Part shown: positions 1 to 8,405 of the stretch, in pieces | How the letters are laid out: every line of letters begins with the position of its first letter | Position numbering within the stretch: position 1 is the first letter of the stretch | DNA from: Rhizobium etli CFN 42 | GTDB taxonomy: Bacteria > Pseudomonadota > Alphaproteobacteria > Rhizobiales > Rhizobiaceae | Assembly (NCBI RefSeq): GCF_000092045.1 | Contig: NC_007761.1 | Span: 2,793,001 to 2,857,000, forward strand | Direction: 5' to 3' | DNA length: 64,000 nt | Program-made: the position numbers and the translations under genes | Notes under the pieces: model-generated | The model's database searches: none | What the model was told of the DNA's origin: nothing | Seen by the model: only the letters and a program-made list of their open reading frames with translations

Positions 1-333
1 ATAGGAGCGGAACAGGCCGACATGCGGATAGCGGCCCTGGCGCACGAGCTGGGTGATAGTCATTTCATCAGGCGCGGTCGGCTGCTGCGGCAAGAAGGCG
101 AGCCTCTTTGCCAGCATGCGGCGGGACATGGAAGCGATGGCAACGCCATCCAGCGACGCCTTGCCCCCGGCCGGCCGGATCAGTCCTGCCAGCGCATGCA
201 GCGCCGTGCTCTTGCCCGAGCCGTTCGGTCCGATCAGCGCCCGGATCTCGCCCTTTTCGAGCGAAAGGCTGAAGCCGTTAAGGGCCTTTCGCTGGCCGTA
301 CATCACCGAAAGATCGGAACAGGACAATGGCAT
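1..333 (-). CDS. Ferric-siderophore ABC transporter ATPase, partial (C-terminus off left edge)
   Basis: N-terminal 111 residues of a FecE/FepC-type ATPase that would power uptake of a ferric siderophore or similar chelate through the two permeases encoded just upstream. It starts [18 protein letters not shown] and shows Walker A (GPNGSGKST) and the Q-loop (LPQQ). The signature and Walker B motifs lie outside the window. The start lies 7 bases after the stop of the permease gene, so it is the last visible gene of a four-gene minus-strand operon. The reading frame is open to base 1. Substrate cannot be told from this fragment. Confidence 0.9.
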   Translation of the reverse strand, partial: MPLSCSDLSVMYGQRKALNGFSLSLEKGEIRALIGPNGSGKSTALHALAGLIRPAGGKASLDGVAIASMSRRMLAKRLAFLPQQPTAPDEMTITQLVRQGRYPHVGLFRSY

Positions 334-340
334 TTCGGCC

Positions 341-1378
341 TCACATGGTTTTGCGCAGCAGCGCGAGCAGAAGCGGCACGCCGAAAACGGCCGTGACCAC
401 GCCGATCGGGATTTCCTCGGCCTGGCCGAGCAGCCGGCCGATGAGATCGCCAAGCGTGACGATGACGGCGCCGAGCACGATCGTCAGCACAAGCGACAGC
501 CTGAAATTCCGCCCCGCCAGGAAGCGGGCGAGATGCGGTACGATAAGGCCGACGAAGACGATCGGCCCGACCGCGCCGACGGCACTTGCCGCAAGCGCGC
601 AGGAGACGATCAGCACGATCGAGAACTGCCTGCGATAGCCGAGCCCGAAGGATCGGGCGACGGGCGCATCGAACTGCAGCAGCATCAGCGGCCGGTGGAT
701 GACCGGCAGCATGGCGAGACAGGCAATGGTGAAGGGCAGCAGGAACAGCGCATGATCCCAGCTGCGGGCGTAGAGACTGCCGGACAGCCATTCGAGAATG
801 ATCTCGATGCGGGCCGATCCCCATCCGGCGATGAGGCCGATCGCCACCGCATGCAGCACCGCGCCGACCGCGACGCCGCAAAGCGTGATGCGCAGGGCGC
901 TGAGGCCGAGACGGAAGGCAAGCAGATAGATGACGCCGCCGGCAAGCAGGCCGCCGGCAAGGCCCGCCGCCGGCAACCATGCCACCGGCAGTTCGGCCAG
1001 CGTGTTCGAGCCCGGCTCGAAAATATAGACGGTAAAGAGCAGGAAGATCGTCACCGACAGTGTCGCCCCTTGCGACACGCCCATCAGCGAGGGATCGGCC
1101 AGCGGGTTGCGGGTAATGGTCTGCAAGAGATATCCCGCCAGCGAAAAATGGATACCGGCCAGAATCCCGGTGGCGATGCGCGGCAGCCGGATATCGAGAA
1201 TGATCAGCCGCGCTTCCGCCGAGCCGGCGCCGGTCAGTACCGCCGCGACGTCGCCCATGGGAATATCGGCAACGCCGAGGAAGATCGCCGCCGCAAGCGA
1301 CAGGAGCGCCAATGCGGCAAGCGCAGCTATCATGCCGAGGCTTGCCGGGCCGGCCGATATCGATGTTGGCGCGCTCAT
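341..1378 (-). CDS. FecCD-family siderophore ABC permease (second permease)
   Basis: 345-residue inner-membrane permease of the FecCD/BtuC family with about ten hydrophobic segments and the family landmarks [18 protein letters not shown] near the N-terminus, [20 protein letters not shown] (about residues 85-105) and the [15 protein letters not shown] loop that contacts the ATPase (about 270-285). It pairs with the neighbouring permease to form the translocation channel for ferric chelates. Its ATG overlaps the stop of the upstream permease by four bases (ATGA), so the two are translationally coupled. Length is normal for the family. Confidence 0.93.
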   Translation of the reverse strand: MSAPTSISAGPASLGMIAALAALALLSLAAAIFLGVADIPMGDVAAVLTGAGSAEARLIILDIRLPRIATGILAGIHFSLAGYLLQTITRNPLADPSLMGVSQGATLSVTIFLLFTVYIFEPGSNTLAELPVAWLPAAGLAGGLLAGGVIYLLAFRLGLSALRITLCGVAVGAVLHAVAIGLIAGWGSARIEIILEWLSGSLYARSWDHALFLLPFTIACLAMLPVIHRPLMLLQFDAPVARSFGLGYRRQFSIVLIVSCALAASAVGAVGPIVFVGLIVPHLARFLAGRNFRLSLVLTIVLGAVIVTLGDLIGRLLGQAEEIPIGVVTAVFGVPLLLALLRKTM

Positions 1379-2379
1379 CGCATCTCACCCGCAAGGCTCA
1401 GCCGTCCGCGTTGGACGAGATAGATGAAGATCGGGCCGCCAAACAATGCGGTGACGATGCCGACCGGCAGTTCACGCGGGATGGCGATGCTGCGCGCGAA
1501 AACATCGGCGACCGTCACGATCAGCGCGCCGAGAGCAGCACTCAATCCTATCTCCCATCCGGTGCCGCGTGGCTTCAGCAACCGGGCGATGTGGGGAGCG
1601 GCAAGACCGACGAAAGCCACCGGCCCGGCAATTGGCGCGACGCCCGCGACCGGAATGACGGCAAGAATGAGGATGAGTGGTTTCCACAGTCCGAGCTGCA
1701 GGCCCATGCCGGCCGCCGCATGATCGCTCAGCATGAACATGCCGATGACACGCCGCAGAAGGAGCGCCCCGACGACACCGGCGATCGTCCATGGCAGCAT
1801 ATAGAGGAGATGCGACCAAGTGCGCCCCTGGAAGCCGCCGGCAAGCCAGAAGAGCAGTGATGCCGATTGCGGCCCGGTCAAGAGCAGCACATAGGTGGTA
1901 ATCGCGCCGAGAAACAGCGAGACGCTGACGCCGCCGAGCGCAAGCTGCAGCGGCCGTCCTTGCCCGCCGCGCGAAACCCAGAACGTCACCGAAGCCGCCG
2001 CAAGTCCACCGGCAAGGCCGATGAACGGATAATAGGCAGGCGAAAGCCAGGGCACGAAGACGAAGCAGCAGACGATCGGTGCGACCGACCCCGCGGTCAC
2101 GCCGGTGATGCCGGGGTCGGCCAGCGGATTGCGCGTCAGCGTCTGCAGCACATAGCCGGAAACGGCAAGCCCCGCGCCGCCGGCAGCTGCCGCCAGGCTG
2201 CGCGGCAGGCGCAATGTCCAGATGAGAACGGATTCGAGCTTGCCGTCGGGCGCCAGCAGCACGCGAATCGCGGTCTCGACCGAGAGCGTCTTGGCGCCGA
2301 CCAGCAGCCCGAGCATCGCCGCCAGCATGGCGGCGACGACGATGAGCCCTATGGCCAGGAATGATTGCCGAGGACTCAT
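1375..2379 (-). CDS. FecCD-family siderophore ABC permease (first permease)
   Basis: 334-residue FecCD-family permease. It carries [20 protein letters not shown] and GPVAFVGLAAPHIARLL, the same conserved loops as its partner downstream. The two are divergent enough to be the usual FecC/FecD heteropair rather than a recent duplication. It begins about 19 bases after the stop of the binding-protein gene and overlaps the next permease by ATGA. Expected role: one half of the inner-membrane channel for an iron chelate. No chelate specificity can be inferred. Confidence 0.93.
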   Translation of the reverse strand: MSPRQSFLAIGLIVVAAMLAAMLGLLVGAKTLSVETAIRVLLAPDGKLESVLIWTLRLPRSLAAAAGGAGLAVSGYVLQTLTRNPLADPGITGVTAGSVAPIVCCFVFVPWLSPAYYPFIGLAGGLAAASVTFWVSRGGQGRPLQLALGGVSVSLFLGAITTYVLLLTGPQSASLLFWLAGGFQGRTWSHLLYMLPWTIAGVVGALLLRRVIGMFMLSDHAAAGMGLQLGLWKPLILILAVIPVAGVAPIAGPVAFVGLAAPHIARLLKPRGTGWEIGLSAALGALIVTVADVFARSIAIPRELPVGIVTALFGGPIFIYLVQRGRLSLAGEMR

Positions 2380-2398
2380 CGCGGGCCTGCCCTTGGGC

Positions 2399-3367
2399 TT
2401 AGTTCTGCAGTTCGGCTGGAATCAGCCTGACGGCTTCGGCCTTAACGTCGACGGCCGGGAACGTGTCGGGGTAGAGGTAGTGGGCTGCCTCGCGCAGCAC
2501 GATTTCGCGAGCGATCGGGCCATTGGTCTCGACCCACTGGTCGCCGACATAGAAGACCCGGTTGTTCTTGACGGCCGACAGCTGCGACCAGATCGGGTTG
2601 CTTTCATGCGGCCGATCCGGGCCGGAATCATAGACGAAGATCACCTCCGGGTCCTTCTCCAGCATGGTCTCCAGGCTGAGGTCGATGCCGAACTCGCCGC
2701 CCGGGGTCTTCGGACCGGGAACATTGTCGCCGCCGATCGCAGCGACGATCGAGGCCGAGGTGTTTTCCGTGTGGAAGGCGAAAGGCGTTGCACCGCCCCA
2801 CATGATCATGAAGCGCGGATGAACGTCTTTCGGCGCCTTGGCGGCGAACTCTGCAAGATGCTTGCGGAAATCGGCGTTCAGCTGCTCGCCGCGCTCGGGC
2901 CTGCCGAGCAGCTTGGAAAGGGCGGCGGTCTCGCTGTAGCTCTCTTCGAGCAGTTCCATGTTGTAGGCGACATACGGCGCGATGTTCTGAAGCTGCGCCG
3001 CATTGCCGGCCGTATAGCGGCGGATCGCGATGATCAGATCCGGCTTGGCTTCGGAGAGAAGTTCCAAATTGGGCTTGGCGCGCTGGCCGATCTGCTTCAT
3101 CCCGGAGGTCAGGCCGAGCAGGAAATCGGGCTCGCGGCCTTTCGTCATATAGGTGCTGGCGACCGGCTTGATGCCGAGTGCCAGCGCGACGTCATCTGCG
3201 AAATAGGAAATCGAGGCAATGCGCTTCGGCTGTGCCGGGACTTCGACGGTGACGCCGCGGTCGTCGACGACCGAGACTTTCTTGCCGTCGTCGGCCTGCG
3301 CGGCCCCTGCCATGAGCATTGCGGACAGGCCTAGGGCCGAGAAAAATTTATGTGCGTATCGAGTCAT
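2399..3367 (-). CDS. Periplasmic iron-siderophore-binding protein
   Basis: 322 residues, with a classic signal peptide (MTRYAHKFFSALGLSAMLMA then GAAQA, cleavage before DDGKK). The mature part has the FepB/FhuD-like pattern: VVDDRGVTVEVPAQPKRI at the N-terminus, then a helical-backbone binding fold (PERFAM PF01497-type). It delivers the iron chelate to the FecCD permeases encoded downstream. It is the promoter-proximal gene of the operon. An AGGGGAG Shine-Dalgarno sits about 8 bases before the ATG. Iron control (RirA/Fur/Irr) is expected for this family, but I could not find a convincing operator in the 100 bases upstream. Confidence 0.9.
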   Translation of the reverse strand: MTRYAHKFFSALGLSAMLMAGAAQADDGKKVSVVDDRGVTVEVPAQPKRIASISYFADDVALALGIKPVASTYMTKGREPDFLLGLTSGMKQIGQRAKPNLELLSEAKPDLIIAIRRYTAGNAAQLQNIAPYVAYNMELLEESYSETAALSKLLGRPERGEQLNADFRKHLAEFAAKAPKDVHPRFMIMWGGATPFAFHTENTSASIVAAIGGDNVPGPKTPGGEFGIDLSLETMLEKDPEVIFVYDSGPDRPHESNPIWSQLSAVKNNRVFYVGDQWVETNGPIAREIVLREAAHYLYPDTFPAVDVKAEAVRLIPAELQN

Positions 3368-3470
3368 ATCTGAAAACTCCCCTCTGACGGGCAGAGGCTT
3401 TAGCCAAAAAAGCGGAGTTTAACAATCATGTTTTTGCCGCGGCTTTTGGGAAAAGATGGCACTGCAGGAC

Positions 3471-4568
3471 TCAATCCTCAGCCAAAGTGAAGACGGCGCA
3501 CGGCTCGGCGATGCCGCGCAGAGCGTGCTTGCCGAGCGGCATCAGCGCGGCCTCGGTATTCGCAGCCACCGCGCCTGAGATCAGCACGCTATGGCCGAGC
3601 GGCCTGCAGAGCCCCTCCAGCCGGCTGACCAGATTGACCGCCGGGCCGATGGCGGTGAAGTCAAGCCGGTCGGCGGCACCGATATTGCCCCAGAGGATTT
3701 CGCCAAAATGCAGGGCAGCGCCGAAGGGCAGCGGCGCCAGCCCCTCAGCCTCACGGATCCGATCGAGATGGACCATGCCGGCGCGGCTGGCGGCGACGGC
3801 CCGAAGCGCCGCCTCGCAAGCCTCTCGATCAGCCCGGGCCTCGTCACCGGAAGCGGCAGTGACGGGAAAAATCGCCAACACGCCGTCGCCGATGAATTTC
3901 AGCACCTCGCCACCGAAGGCGTGCACGGCGCCGGCAACGCGGTCGAAATAAGCATCGAGCGCTGATATCATCGCCTGCGGCTCCGTCACCTGAGAAAGCG
4001 CGGTGAAATCCCGCAAATCGGCGCAGAGAAGAGCGGCGCGAATGGTCTCACCGGTGCCACGGGCAAGCGCACCCGACTGAACCCGAGCCGCACTGCGCCG
4101 ACCGAGATAGGCTTCCAGCAGTGCTGCCCGCGCCTCCCGCGCCGCAAGGGCTGCGAGCGGCGCGGCGGCAAAACGCGCGACCTCCTTCAGCCGCGCGGCT
4201 TCATCACGAGAAAATTCATCCGCCCCTGCCCCCTTGCCGATGCCCGCCCAGCCAAGCACGGCGCCGTCCTGAGAAGCTCCAACCCTCTCCTCCCAAACCG
4301 GCCCGAGCCCAACCAGCCATTCGCGCCCGCCATCGCTTTGAGGTGCGGCAGCAAATCCCAGCGCCTCGATGACGGCTCCGGTTTCGGCCCGCCACAGCCA
4401 GGTGCGCCGCGCGATGATCGGATGCGGCACCGAAAGTGTCAGCGCGCCGCCGGAAAGCGCTAGGCCATCGGCCAGCAGCCGGCGCCCGAGCTCGGCCAGA
4501 AACCGTTCGGGACCGGGCGAAGCCGCAGCCTCGTCAATCAGCCAGGCAATGGAGGAAGGCAGATCCAT
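3471..4568 (-). CDS. Soluble class III adenylate/guanylate cyclase
   Basis: 365 residues with no membrane segment. Residues about 175-362 form a class III nucleotide cyclase catalytic domain. The first metal Asp is D184 (LCADLRDFT), the second is D228 (KFIGDGVLAIF), a Lys at 224 fits purine recognition, and the transition-state Asn/Arg motif NLVSRLEG is present. The first 150 residues look like a degenerate sensor (GAF-like length) rich in Ala and Gly; I cannot assign it. It stands alone, with about 100 bases to the iron operon downstream. Product is probably cAMP, but nucleotide specificity cannot be proven by eye. Confidence 0.88.
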   Translation of the reverse strand: MDLPSSIAWLIDEAAASPGPERFLAELGRRLLADGLALSGGALTLSVPHPIIARRTWLWRAETGAVIEALGFAAAPQSDGGREWLVGLGPVWEERVGASQDGAVLGWAGIGKGAGADEFSRDEAARLKEVARFAAAPLAALAAREARAALLEAYLGRRSAARVQSGALARGTGETIRAALLCADLRDFTALSQVTEPQAMISALDAYFDRVAGAVHAFGGEVLKFIGDGVLAIFPVTAASGDEARADREACEAALRAVAASRAGMVHLDRIREAEGLAPLPFGAALHFGEILWGNIGAADRLDFTAIGPAVNLVSRLEGLCRPLGHSVLISGAVAANTEAALMPLGKHALRGIAEPCAVFTLAED

Positions 4569-5018
4569 GGGTTAACATTGGCATTGCAACACGACGCGGG
4601 CAACCCCGGGACATCAGCCACGGACACTCCTGCGGCCTCTCAAGAGGGTCTCCGGTATCCGCCTGTTGGCAGCCAAAGCCCGAGATGTCACCCTCAGCCT
4701 TGTGCCGAGGATCTGCGACGATCCCGTTACGGATTTGAAAACAAAGGGGTTTCTGTCAAGCAATTGCCCTGGTCAGATGCTCGGCGCAAGACCAAGCATG
4801 AGGGAGGTGACTTTGCCGGCAAACAGAGGACACCGTGGGGGGATTTCCTGTCGGCACTTGCTCCCGCCGAGTCCCTCCGCGACCCTGTCAACCCCACCGC
4901 TCAACAACTCTGTGGAAAACCATTCACCGCGGTGGAAAAAAATCTGGAAAACACTTTTAAATTGCGCGACATCGATTCGATTATGTGCCAGATTGTCCTT
5001 AGCAATTGAGGGGTTGCG
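4569..5018. other. Intergenic region, 450 bases, with a degenerate palindromic repeat
   Basis: No convincing gene. Around 4683-4725 there is a stretch reading gatgtcaccctcagccttgt and then gccgaggatc, which resembles short imperfect palindromic repeats scattered in Rhizobiales genomes. The rest contains only short ORFs without ribosome binding sites or coding bias. The last 100 bases become A+T richer and probably hold the promoter of the small gene that follows. Confidence 0.5.
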
Positions 5019-5243
5019 ATGGGCACGACATACTGGCCGAAAGACCCGCTTGACGGGAATGACATGACGCTATTGACGTCGATCCTTCGGCGGTGGTGTG
5101 CGCGCTATGGGATCGAGTTTACGGCCGAGGAAAGCAAGCGGAAGGCGAAGGAACTCATCGAATGGTTCGAGTTCGGCGTCAAGGATCCGGCCGAGCTCGA
5201 AGAGCTGATCGACGGAAAGCACTGGCTCGTCAGCCGCATCTGA
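5019..5243 (+). CDS. Small conserved-looking hypothetical protein (74 aa)
   Basis: 74 residues, acidic and soluble: starts MGTTYWPKDPLDGND, ends DGKHWLVSRI. A clear Shine-Dalgarno (GAGGGG, 5-6 bases before the ATG) supports the start. The middle is predicted helical and rich in Glu/Lys (EESKRKAKELIEWFEFG). I do not recognise a named family. It is monocistronic and followed by a hairpin terminator shared with the convergent gene. Function unknown; codon use looks like that of neighbouring genes, so it is probably real. Confidence 0.7.
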   Translation: MGTTYWPKDPLDGNDMTLLTSILRRWCARYGIEFTAEESKRKAKELIEWFEFGVKDPAELEELIDGKHWLVSRI

Positions 5244-5265
5244 GCGCGGTATTTCAACAGATAAA

Positions 5266-5290
5266 GGCCGGGCGAAACGTCGCACCGGCC
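5266..5290 (-). terminator. Hairpin terminator between convergent small genes
   Basis: GGCCGG-GCG / CGC-A-CCGGCC stem with a 6-base loop and one bulged A. On the minus strand it is followed by TTTATCTGTT, so it best serves the secreted-protein gene at 5319-5627. It may also stop read-through from the plus-strand gene. Confidence 0.65.
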
Positions 5291-5318
5291 CTCGTTTCTC
5301 TGCCTCTGTCAACGGCTT

Positions 5319-5627
5319 TTAGTAGTCGTCCCGCCAGCGGCGTTCACGATCCCAGCGCCGCTCATAGCGCCAGCGCGGGCCATCCCAATCGCGATGACGC
5401 CGTTCCCAGCCCCAGCGGGGCGGACCGCCATAGAAAGCCACAGGCGGCGGGCGGCGCCAGTTGCGACGGCATTCGCCCCAGCGGGTCAGGTGCCAGCCGC
5501 GACCACAGGCGTAGTCGACCTTTGTGACAGTGCTCTCAACCTTGATTGCCCCGATCGGCATCGCCTGAGCCGTACCGATCGAGAGGCTGCCAGCGAGCAA
5601 GGCAGCCGCGATAGAAAGTGCCTTCAT
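5319..5627 (-). CDS. Small secreted Arg/Trp-rich protein (GCG-CR type)
   Basis: 102 residues from the start MKALSIAAALLAGSLSIG, which has GGAG 6 bases upstream; a longer frame to 5654 adds nine residues without a better site. Signal peptide of about 22 residues (cleavage near AQA-MPI). The mature part has YACGRGWHLTRWGECRRNWR, a two-Cys motif like that of small rhizobial periplasmic proteins, followed by a very basic Arg/Trp/Gly tail (RRWDRERRWRDDY). Likely periplasmic. Function unknown. Ends at the hairpin described above. Confidence 0.75.
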   Translation of the reverse strand: MKALSIAAALLAGSLSIGTAQAMPIGAIKVESTVTKVDYACGRGWHLTRWGECRRNWRRPPPVAFYGGPPRWGWERRHRDWDGPRWRYERRWDRERRWRDDY

Positions 5628-5800
5628 CGAAAACTCCATTTCATCCAGCCGCAATCACCTTAGGACCGCCAAATTGAACTGGAGATGAATTGCACGTTCA
5701 TGTTTGCGGGCGAAAAAGCAGCACTTTTCGACCGCCGGCGGACCGTTCTTCCCGCAGCGTCAAGCGCTTGAGGAGCGTCCCGCCGCCTGCCGAAAGCCGT

Positions 5801-6259
5801 TCATCGCCTGCCGTAAAATGGATCTGGACCGGGGTCTCGCCCGGCGGCGACCTCGGTGAGCCGTCCGAGGTAATGCGCCCAGCCTTCCTCATGGCCGGCG
5901 CACTGCTCCGCACTTGGGAGGCCGCTATGGGTGAGCCGCAAAAGCGTCCCGCCTCCCTGCTCGATCAGGTCGATCTCGACCAGACTCGATCCCGGCGGCA
6001 CCACCTCGCTCCCATCCCAGCCGAAGCTGTAGGCAAGCCGATGCACCGGCACCACCTCGCGAAACGAGCCGCGCGCAAAGCGGGCGCCGGTGACGTTGAC
6101 GAGATAGAGCCCGCCGGGCTCCGGCTCGACCTCGGCCTCCGTCCCCATCCAGCGCAGGATCTTCTCCGGATCGGTCATCAGCGCAAACACCGCCGCCGGC
6201 GGCGCCGCAAGATGCGCCTCGCGGCGCACGACGAAAGACTCTGGCATCGCTTTCTCCAT
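5801..6259 (-). CDS. SRPBCC-family protein (AHSA1-like)
   Basis: 152 residues of the START/SRPBCC fold, AHSA1 branch: APPAAVFALMTDPEKILRWMG near the N-terminus is the usual opening, and GHEEGWAHYLGRL near the C-terminus is the usual closing helix. Such proteins bind hydrophobic ligands or act as stress-related cyclase/hydrolase folds; no substrate can be assigned. Two starts are possible: ATG at 6259, or ATG at 6247, which has GGAGAAAG at better spacing. It stands alone. Confidence 0.85.
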   Translation of the reverse strand: MEKAMPESFVVRREAHLAAPPAAVFALMTDPEKILRWMGTEAEVEPEPGGLYLVNVTGARFARGSFREVVPVHRLAYSFGWDGSEVVPPGSSLVEIDLIEQGGGTLLRLTHSGLPSAEQCAGHEEGWAHYLGRLTEVAAGRDPGPDPFYGRR

Positions 6260-6770
6260 GGTTGCCGCCCCGTCTCGGAACGGCGTATCATGCTATCGTA
6301 TCAGGCTATATTGACGTGGGTGCCCGCAATGGCAGCATGTAGGCTTGAAGATGCGTCCAGCAAGGGGCGGGCGGCTACCTCCAACCTCGCTCATCCCGAA
6401 GCGCGCGGGCCGAAGCCTCCAAGGACTCTCTCCAGCGCTGCATCCTGCATTCACTGGGATTGATGCTCCCACCTCGCTCTCTTCGGAGCCTGCTAGGGCA
6501 CATCTCTCCTCCTCATTCCTGTGCCTGTCACAGGAATCCAGCCACGGCGCGTCCGCGCCGTGAGTGACTCTCCCGCGCCCGGAGACTTGGGTGCGCTGGA
6601 TCCCTGTGACAAGCACAGGGATGAGGGAGTTTGAAGCAACGCGCAGCATTCGCAACCTCCCTGTGGTAAGCGCCTCTTGAGTGTCGGTAACACCTCGCCG
6701 CAGCTGCCCGCACCACGACCAATCCATTCCCCTATTGCCAGCCCGCCGCCTTGCCCCTATTGTCCGCGCC
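6260..6770. other. Intergenic region, 510 bases, mostly repeats, ahead of the FMN riboswitch
   Basis: No gene supported. Bases about 6378-6430 match the family of elements with the core gccggagcctcgaaggac, here degenerate. Bases 6511-6630 hold a composite palindromic element listed separately. The final 140 bases (6640-6770) are unique and should contain the promoter of the riboswitch-ribH transcript. A minus-strand ORF running through here is only the shadow of ribH. Confidence 0.6.
6511..6630. repeat. Composite palindromic intergenic repeat (family A), copy 1
   Basis: Three hairpins in a row: ATTCCTGTG/CACAGGAAT (6515-6537), CACGGCGC/GCGCCGTG (6543-6562) and ATCCCTGTG/CACAGGGAT (6600-6622). 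The same modules recur at about 20632-20654, 32900-32930, 49330-49440 and 53720-53755, always between genes. This resembles the RIME-type mosaic elements of rhizobia. Confidence 0.75.
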
Positions 6771-6905
6771 GTTCTCAGGGCGGGGTGAAAGTCCCTACCG
6801 GCGGTATGCAGTTTCGATTGCGAGCCCGCGAGCGCCTTCCTCGGAAGGGTCAGCAGATCAGGTGAGATGCCTGAGCCGACGGTCATAGTCCGGATGAAAG
6901 AGAAC
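6771..6905 (+). promoter_or_regulatory. FMN riboswitch (RFN element)
   Basis: Bases 6771-6905 carry the RFN hallmarks: opening gttctcagggcggggtgaaa, then gtccctaccggcggt, later ggtgagatgcctgagccgac and ggtcatagtccggatgaaag, closing with agagaac, which pairs with the opening gttct. When FMN is bound, riboswitches of this class shut down expression of riboflavin synthesis or transport genes. The downstream gene is ribH. The expression platform is probably the GC-rich hairpin at about 6915-6940, or a structure masking the ribosome site (aaaggag, 6977-6983). Family identity is firm; the mechanism is inferred. Confidence 0.95.
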
Positions 6906-6988
6906 GTGCGCTGCTGCTGCCCTCCGGGCTGGCTTCGGATGCTCGTGATCGCCTTGGGTGATGTGTCTGTACGCCAAAGGAGATTACC

Positions 6989-7423
6989 ATGACACCCACC
7001 CGTTATGCCTTCGTCAAAGCCGGCTGGCACGCCGATATCGTCGACCGTGCGCTTGAAGGCTTCCAACAGCTTGTTCCCGCCGAGCAGATCGACGTGTTCG
7101 ATGTTCCGGGCGCTTTCGAAATGCCGCTCCTGTCGCGCGATCTTGCCGCCACCGGCCGTTATGCCGCTGTGATCGCCGCTGCCTTCGTCGTCGATGGCGG
7201 GATCTATCGCCACGAATTTGTCGCCCAGGCAGTGGTCGACGGCCTGATGCGCGCCGGCATGGATACCGGCGTGCCGGTGCTGTCGGTCTCGCTGACGCCG
7301 CATCACTATCAGGAAACCGAGCATCACACGCAGATCTACCGCGCCCATTTCGTCGAAAAGGGCCGCGAGGCTGCGCGCGCCGCTCTGATGATCGGGAAAA
7401 CGCGCGCCGCCCTTGCGGCCTAG
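6989..7423 (+). CDS. ribH: 6,7-dimethyl-8-ribityllumazine synthase, type II (RibH2-like)
   Basis: 144 residues. Catalyses condensation of 5-amino-6-ribitylaminouracil with dihydroxybutanone phosphate, the penultimate step of riboflavin synthesis. Key segments: FDVPGAFEMPLLSRDLA (substrate-binding loop), AAFVVDGGIYRHEFVAQAV (with the catalytic-region His) and VLSVSLTPHHYQETEHH. The pattern and the short N-terminus fit the decameric type II enzyme known from Brucella and Mesorhizobium rather than the icosahedral RibH1. It stands alone behind the FMN riboswitch, with AAGGAG before the ATG. The presence of an unlinked type I ribH elsewhere in the genome is expected but not visible here. Confidence 0.93.
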   Translation: MTPTRYAFVKAGWHADIVDRALEGFQQLVPAEQIDVFDVPGAFEMPLLSRDLAATGRYAAVIAAAFVVDGGIYRHEFVAQAVVDGLMRAGMDTGVPVLSVSLTPHHYQETEHHTQIYRAHFVEKGREAARAALMIGKTRAALAA

Positions 7424-7437
7424 AAGCTAGCGCAACA

Positions 7438-7466
7438 GACGGCGGGATGGGCCCGCCGTCTTCTCC
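7438..7466 (+). terminator. Rho-independent-type terminator after ribH
   Basis: GACGGCGGG-ATGGG-CCCGCCGTC: nine-base perfect stem and five-base loop (7438-7460), followed by ttctcc. It lies 15 bases after the ribH stop. Confidence 0.8.
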
Positions 7467-7570
7467 ACATCGACAGAAGAATTGATTCGACGCCCCACCC
7501 GCGCTGTGGTCCACTCGACCGCGACATGTATCGCCATTCTTAATGCATCCAAACCTCAAGGGAGCTGAAG

Positions 7571-8260
7571 ATGAGCAATGCAATGCGCAGTGAACCCACC
7601 ACCGAATCCATGAAAACACGACCGGTCGACACCAAGCTCGAAGTGGTCGTCATTCCCGTTTCCGACGTCGACCGCGCCAAACGTTTTTACGAGAGCCTTG
7701 GCTGGAGGCTCGACGCCGATTTCGCCAATGATGCCGATTTCCGCGTGATCCAGTTCACCCCACCGGGCTCCGGTTGCGCGATCATCTTCGGCAAGAATGT
7801 CACCGCCGCCGCCCCCGGCTCCGCCCAGGGCCTCTATCTCATCGTCTCCGACATCGAGGCCGCAAGGCGCGATCTCATCGCCCGCGGCGTCGAGGTGAGC
7901 GAGGTCTTCCACGATGCTTCAGGCGTCTATGCCGGCAAGGACGAGCCCTATCTCTTCGGGCGCCTGCGCATTGCCGGCCGCGACCCCGACCACCGCAGCT
8001 ACCGTTCCTTCGCCTCCTTCAAGGATCCCGACGGCAACGGCTGGCTGTTCCAGGAAGTCACCACGCGCCTGCCGGGACGCATCGATGCCGATGAGACGGC
8101 CTTCCCGACATCGAGCGACCTCGCCGCCGCCCTCCGCCGCGCCGCCCAGGCCCACGGCGAACACGAGAAACGCAATGGCGGCAAACACGATGAGAACTGG
8201 CCGGACTGGTACGCCGAATACATGGTCAGCGAACAGGCCGGCAGGCAGCTGCCGTTGTAG
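7571..8260 (+). CDS. VOC/glyoxalase-family protein with C-terminal extension
   Basis: 229 residues. One vicinal-oxygen-chelate unit spans about residues 22-160: KLEVVVIPVSDVDRAKRFYE opens it and FKDPDGNGWLFQEVTTRLPG closes it, with the closing Glu a plausible metal ligand. The last 65 residues are hydrophilic and end in NWPDWYAEYMVSEQAG, a tail seen in several rhizobial members. VOC proteins include glyoxalases, dioxygenases and resistance proteins, so no reaction is claimed. Good ribosome site (GGGAG, 8 bases before the ATG). Monocistronic. Confidence 0.85.
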   Translation: MSNAMRSEPTTESMKTRPVDTKLEVVVIPVSDVDRAKRFYESLGWRLDADFANDADFRVIQFTPPGSGCAIIFGKNVTAAAPGSAQGLYLIVSDIEAARRDLIARGVEVSEVFHDASGVYAGKDEPYLFGRLRIAGRDPDHRSYRSFASFKDPDGNGWLFQEVTTRLPGRIDADETAFPTSSDLAAALRRAAQAHGEHEKRNGGKHDENWPDWYAEYMVSEQAGRQLPL

Positions 8261-8282
8261 GTGACAGCGCGGAGCAGCTGTC

Positions 8283-8322
8283 TTGCCCTTCGGGGCACCT
8301 CAAGGTGAGGCTCTTCGAGCGG
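8283..8322. repeat. Short palindromic repeat (family B), partial copy
   Basis: cccttcggggcacctcaagg followed by tgaggctcttcgag. The same core (ccccttacggggcacctcagg then gtgaggctc) is present at 20830-20865. It lies just after the VOC gene. Confidence 0.6.
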
Positions 8323-8405
8323 CAGATACTTTCTTCTTTGCTTTACCGGTATGCCATGTGACAACCACACGGCATACCCTCTCCGCGCTCATCCCAGGTC
8401 GCGCC

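Noticed and set aside
53..1423. 456-codon plus-strand ORF across the siderophore transporter
   Set aside because: Shadow of the ABC permease and ATPase genes on the minus strand; sequence has no domain.
3368..3470. Possible iron-responsive box (TGA-N9-TCA) upstream of the siderophore operon
   Set aside because: No clear match to RirA or Irr boxes by eye; not called.
6293..7348. Minus-strand ORF of 351 codons across riboswitch and ribH
   Set aside because: It is antisense to ribH and its leader and has no conserved motif.
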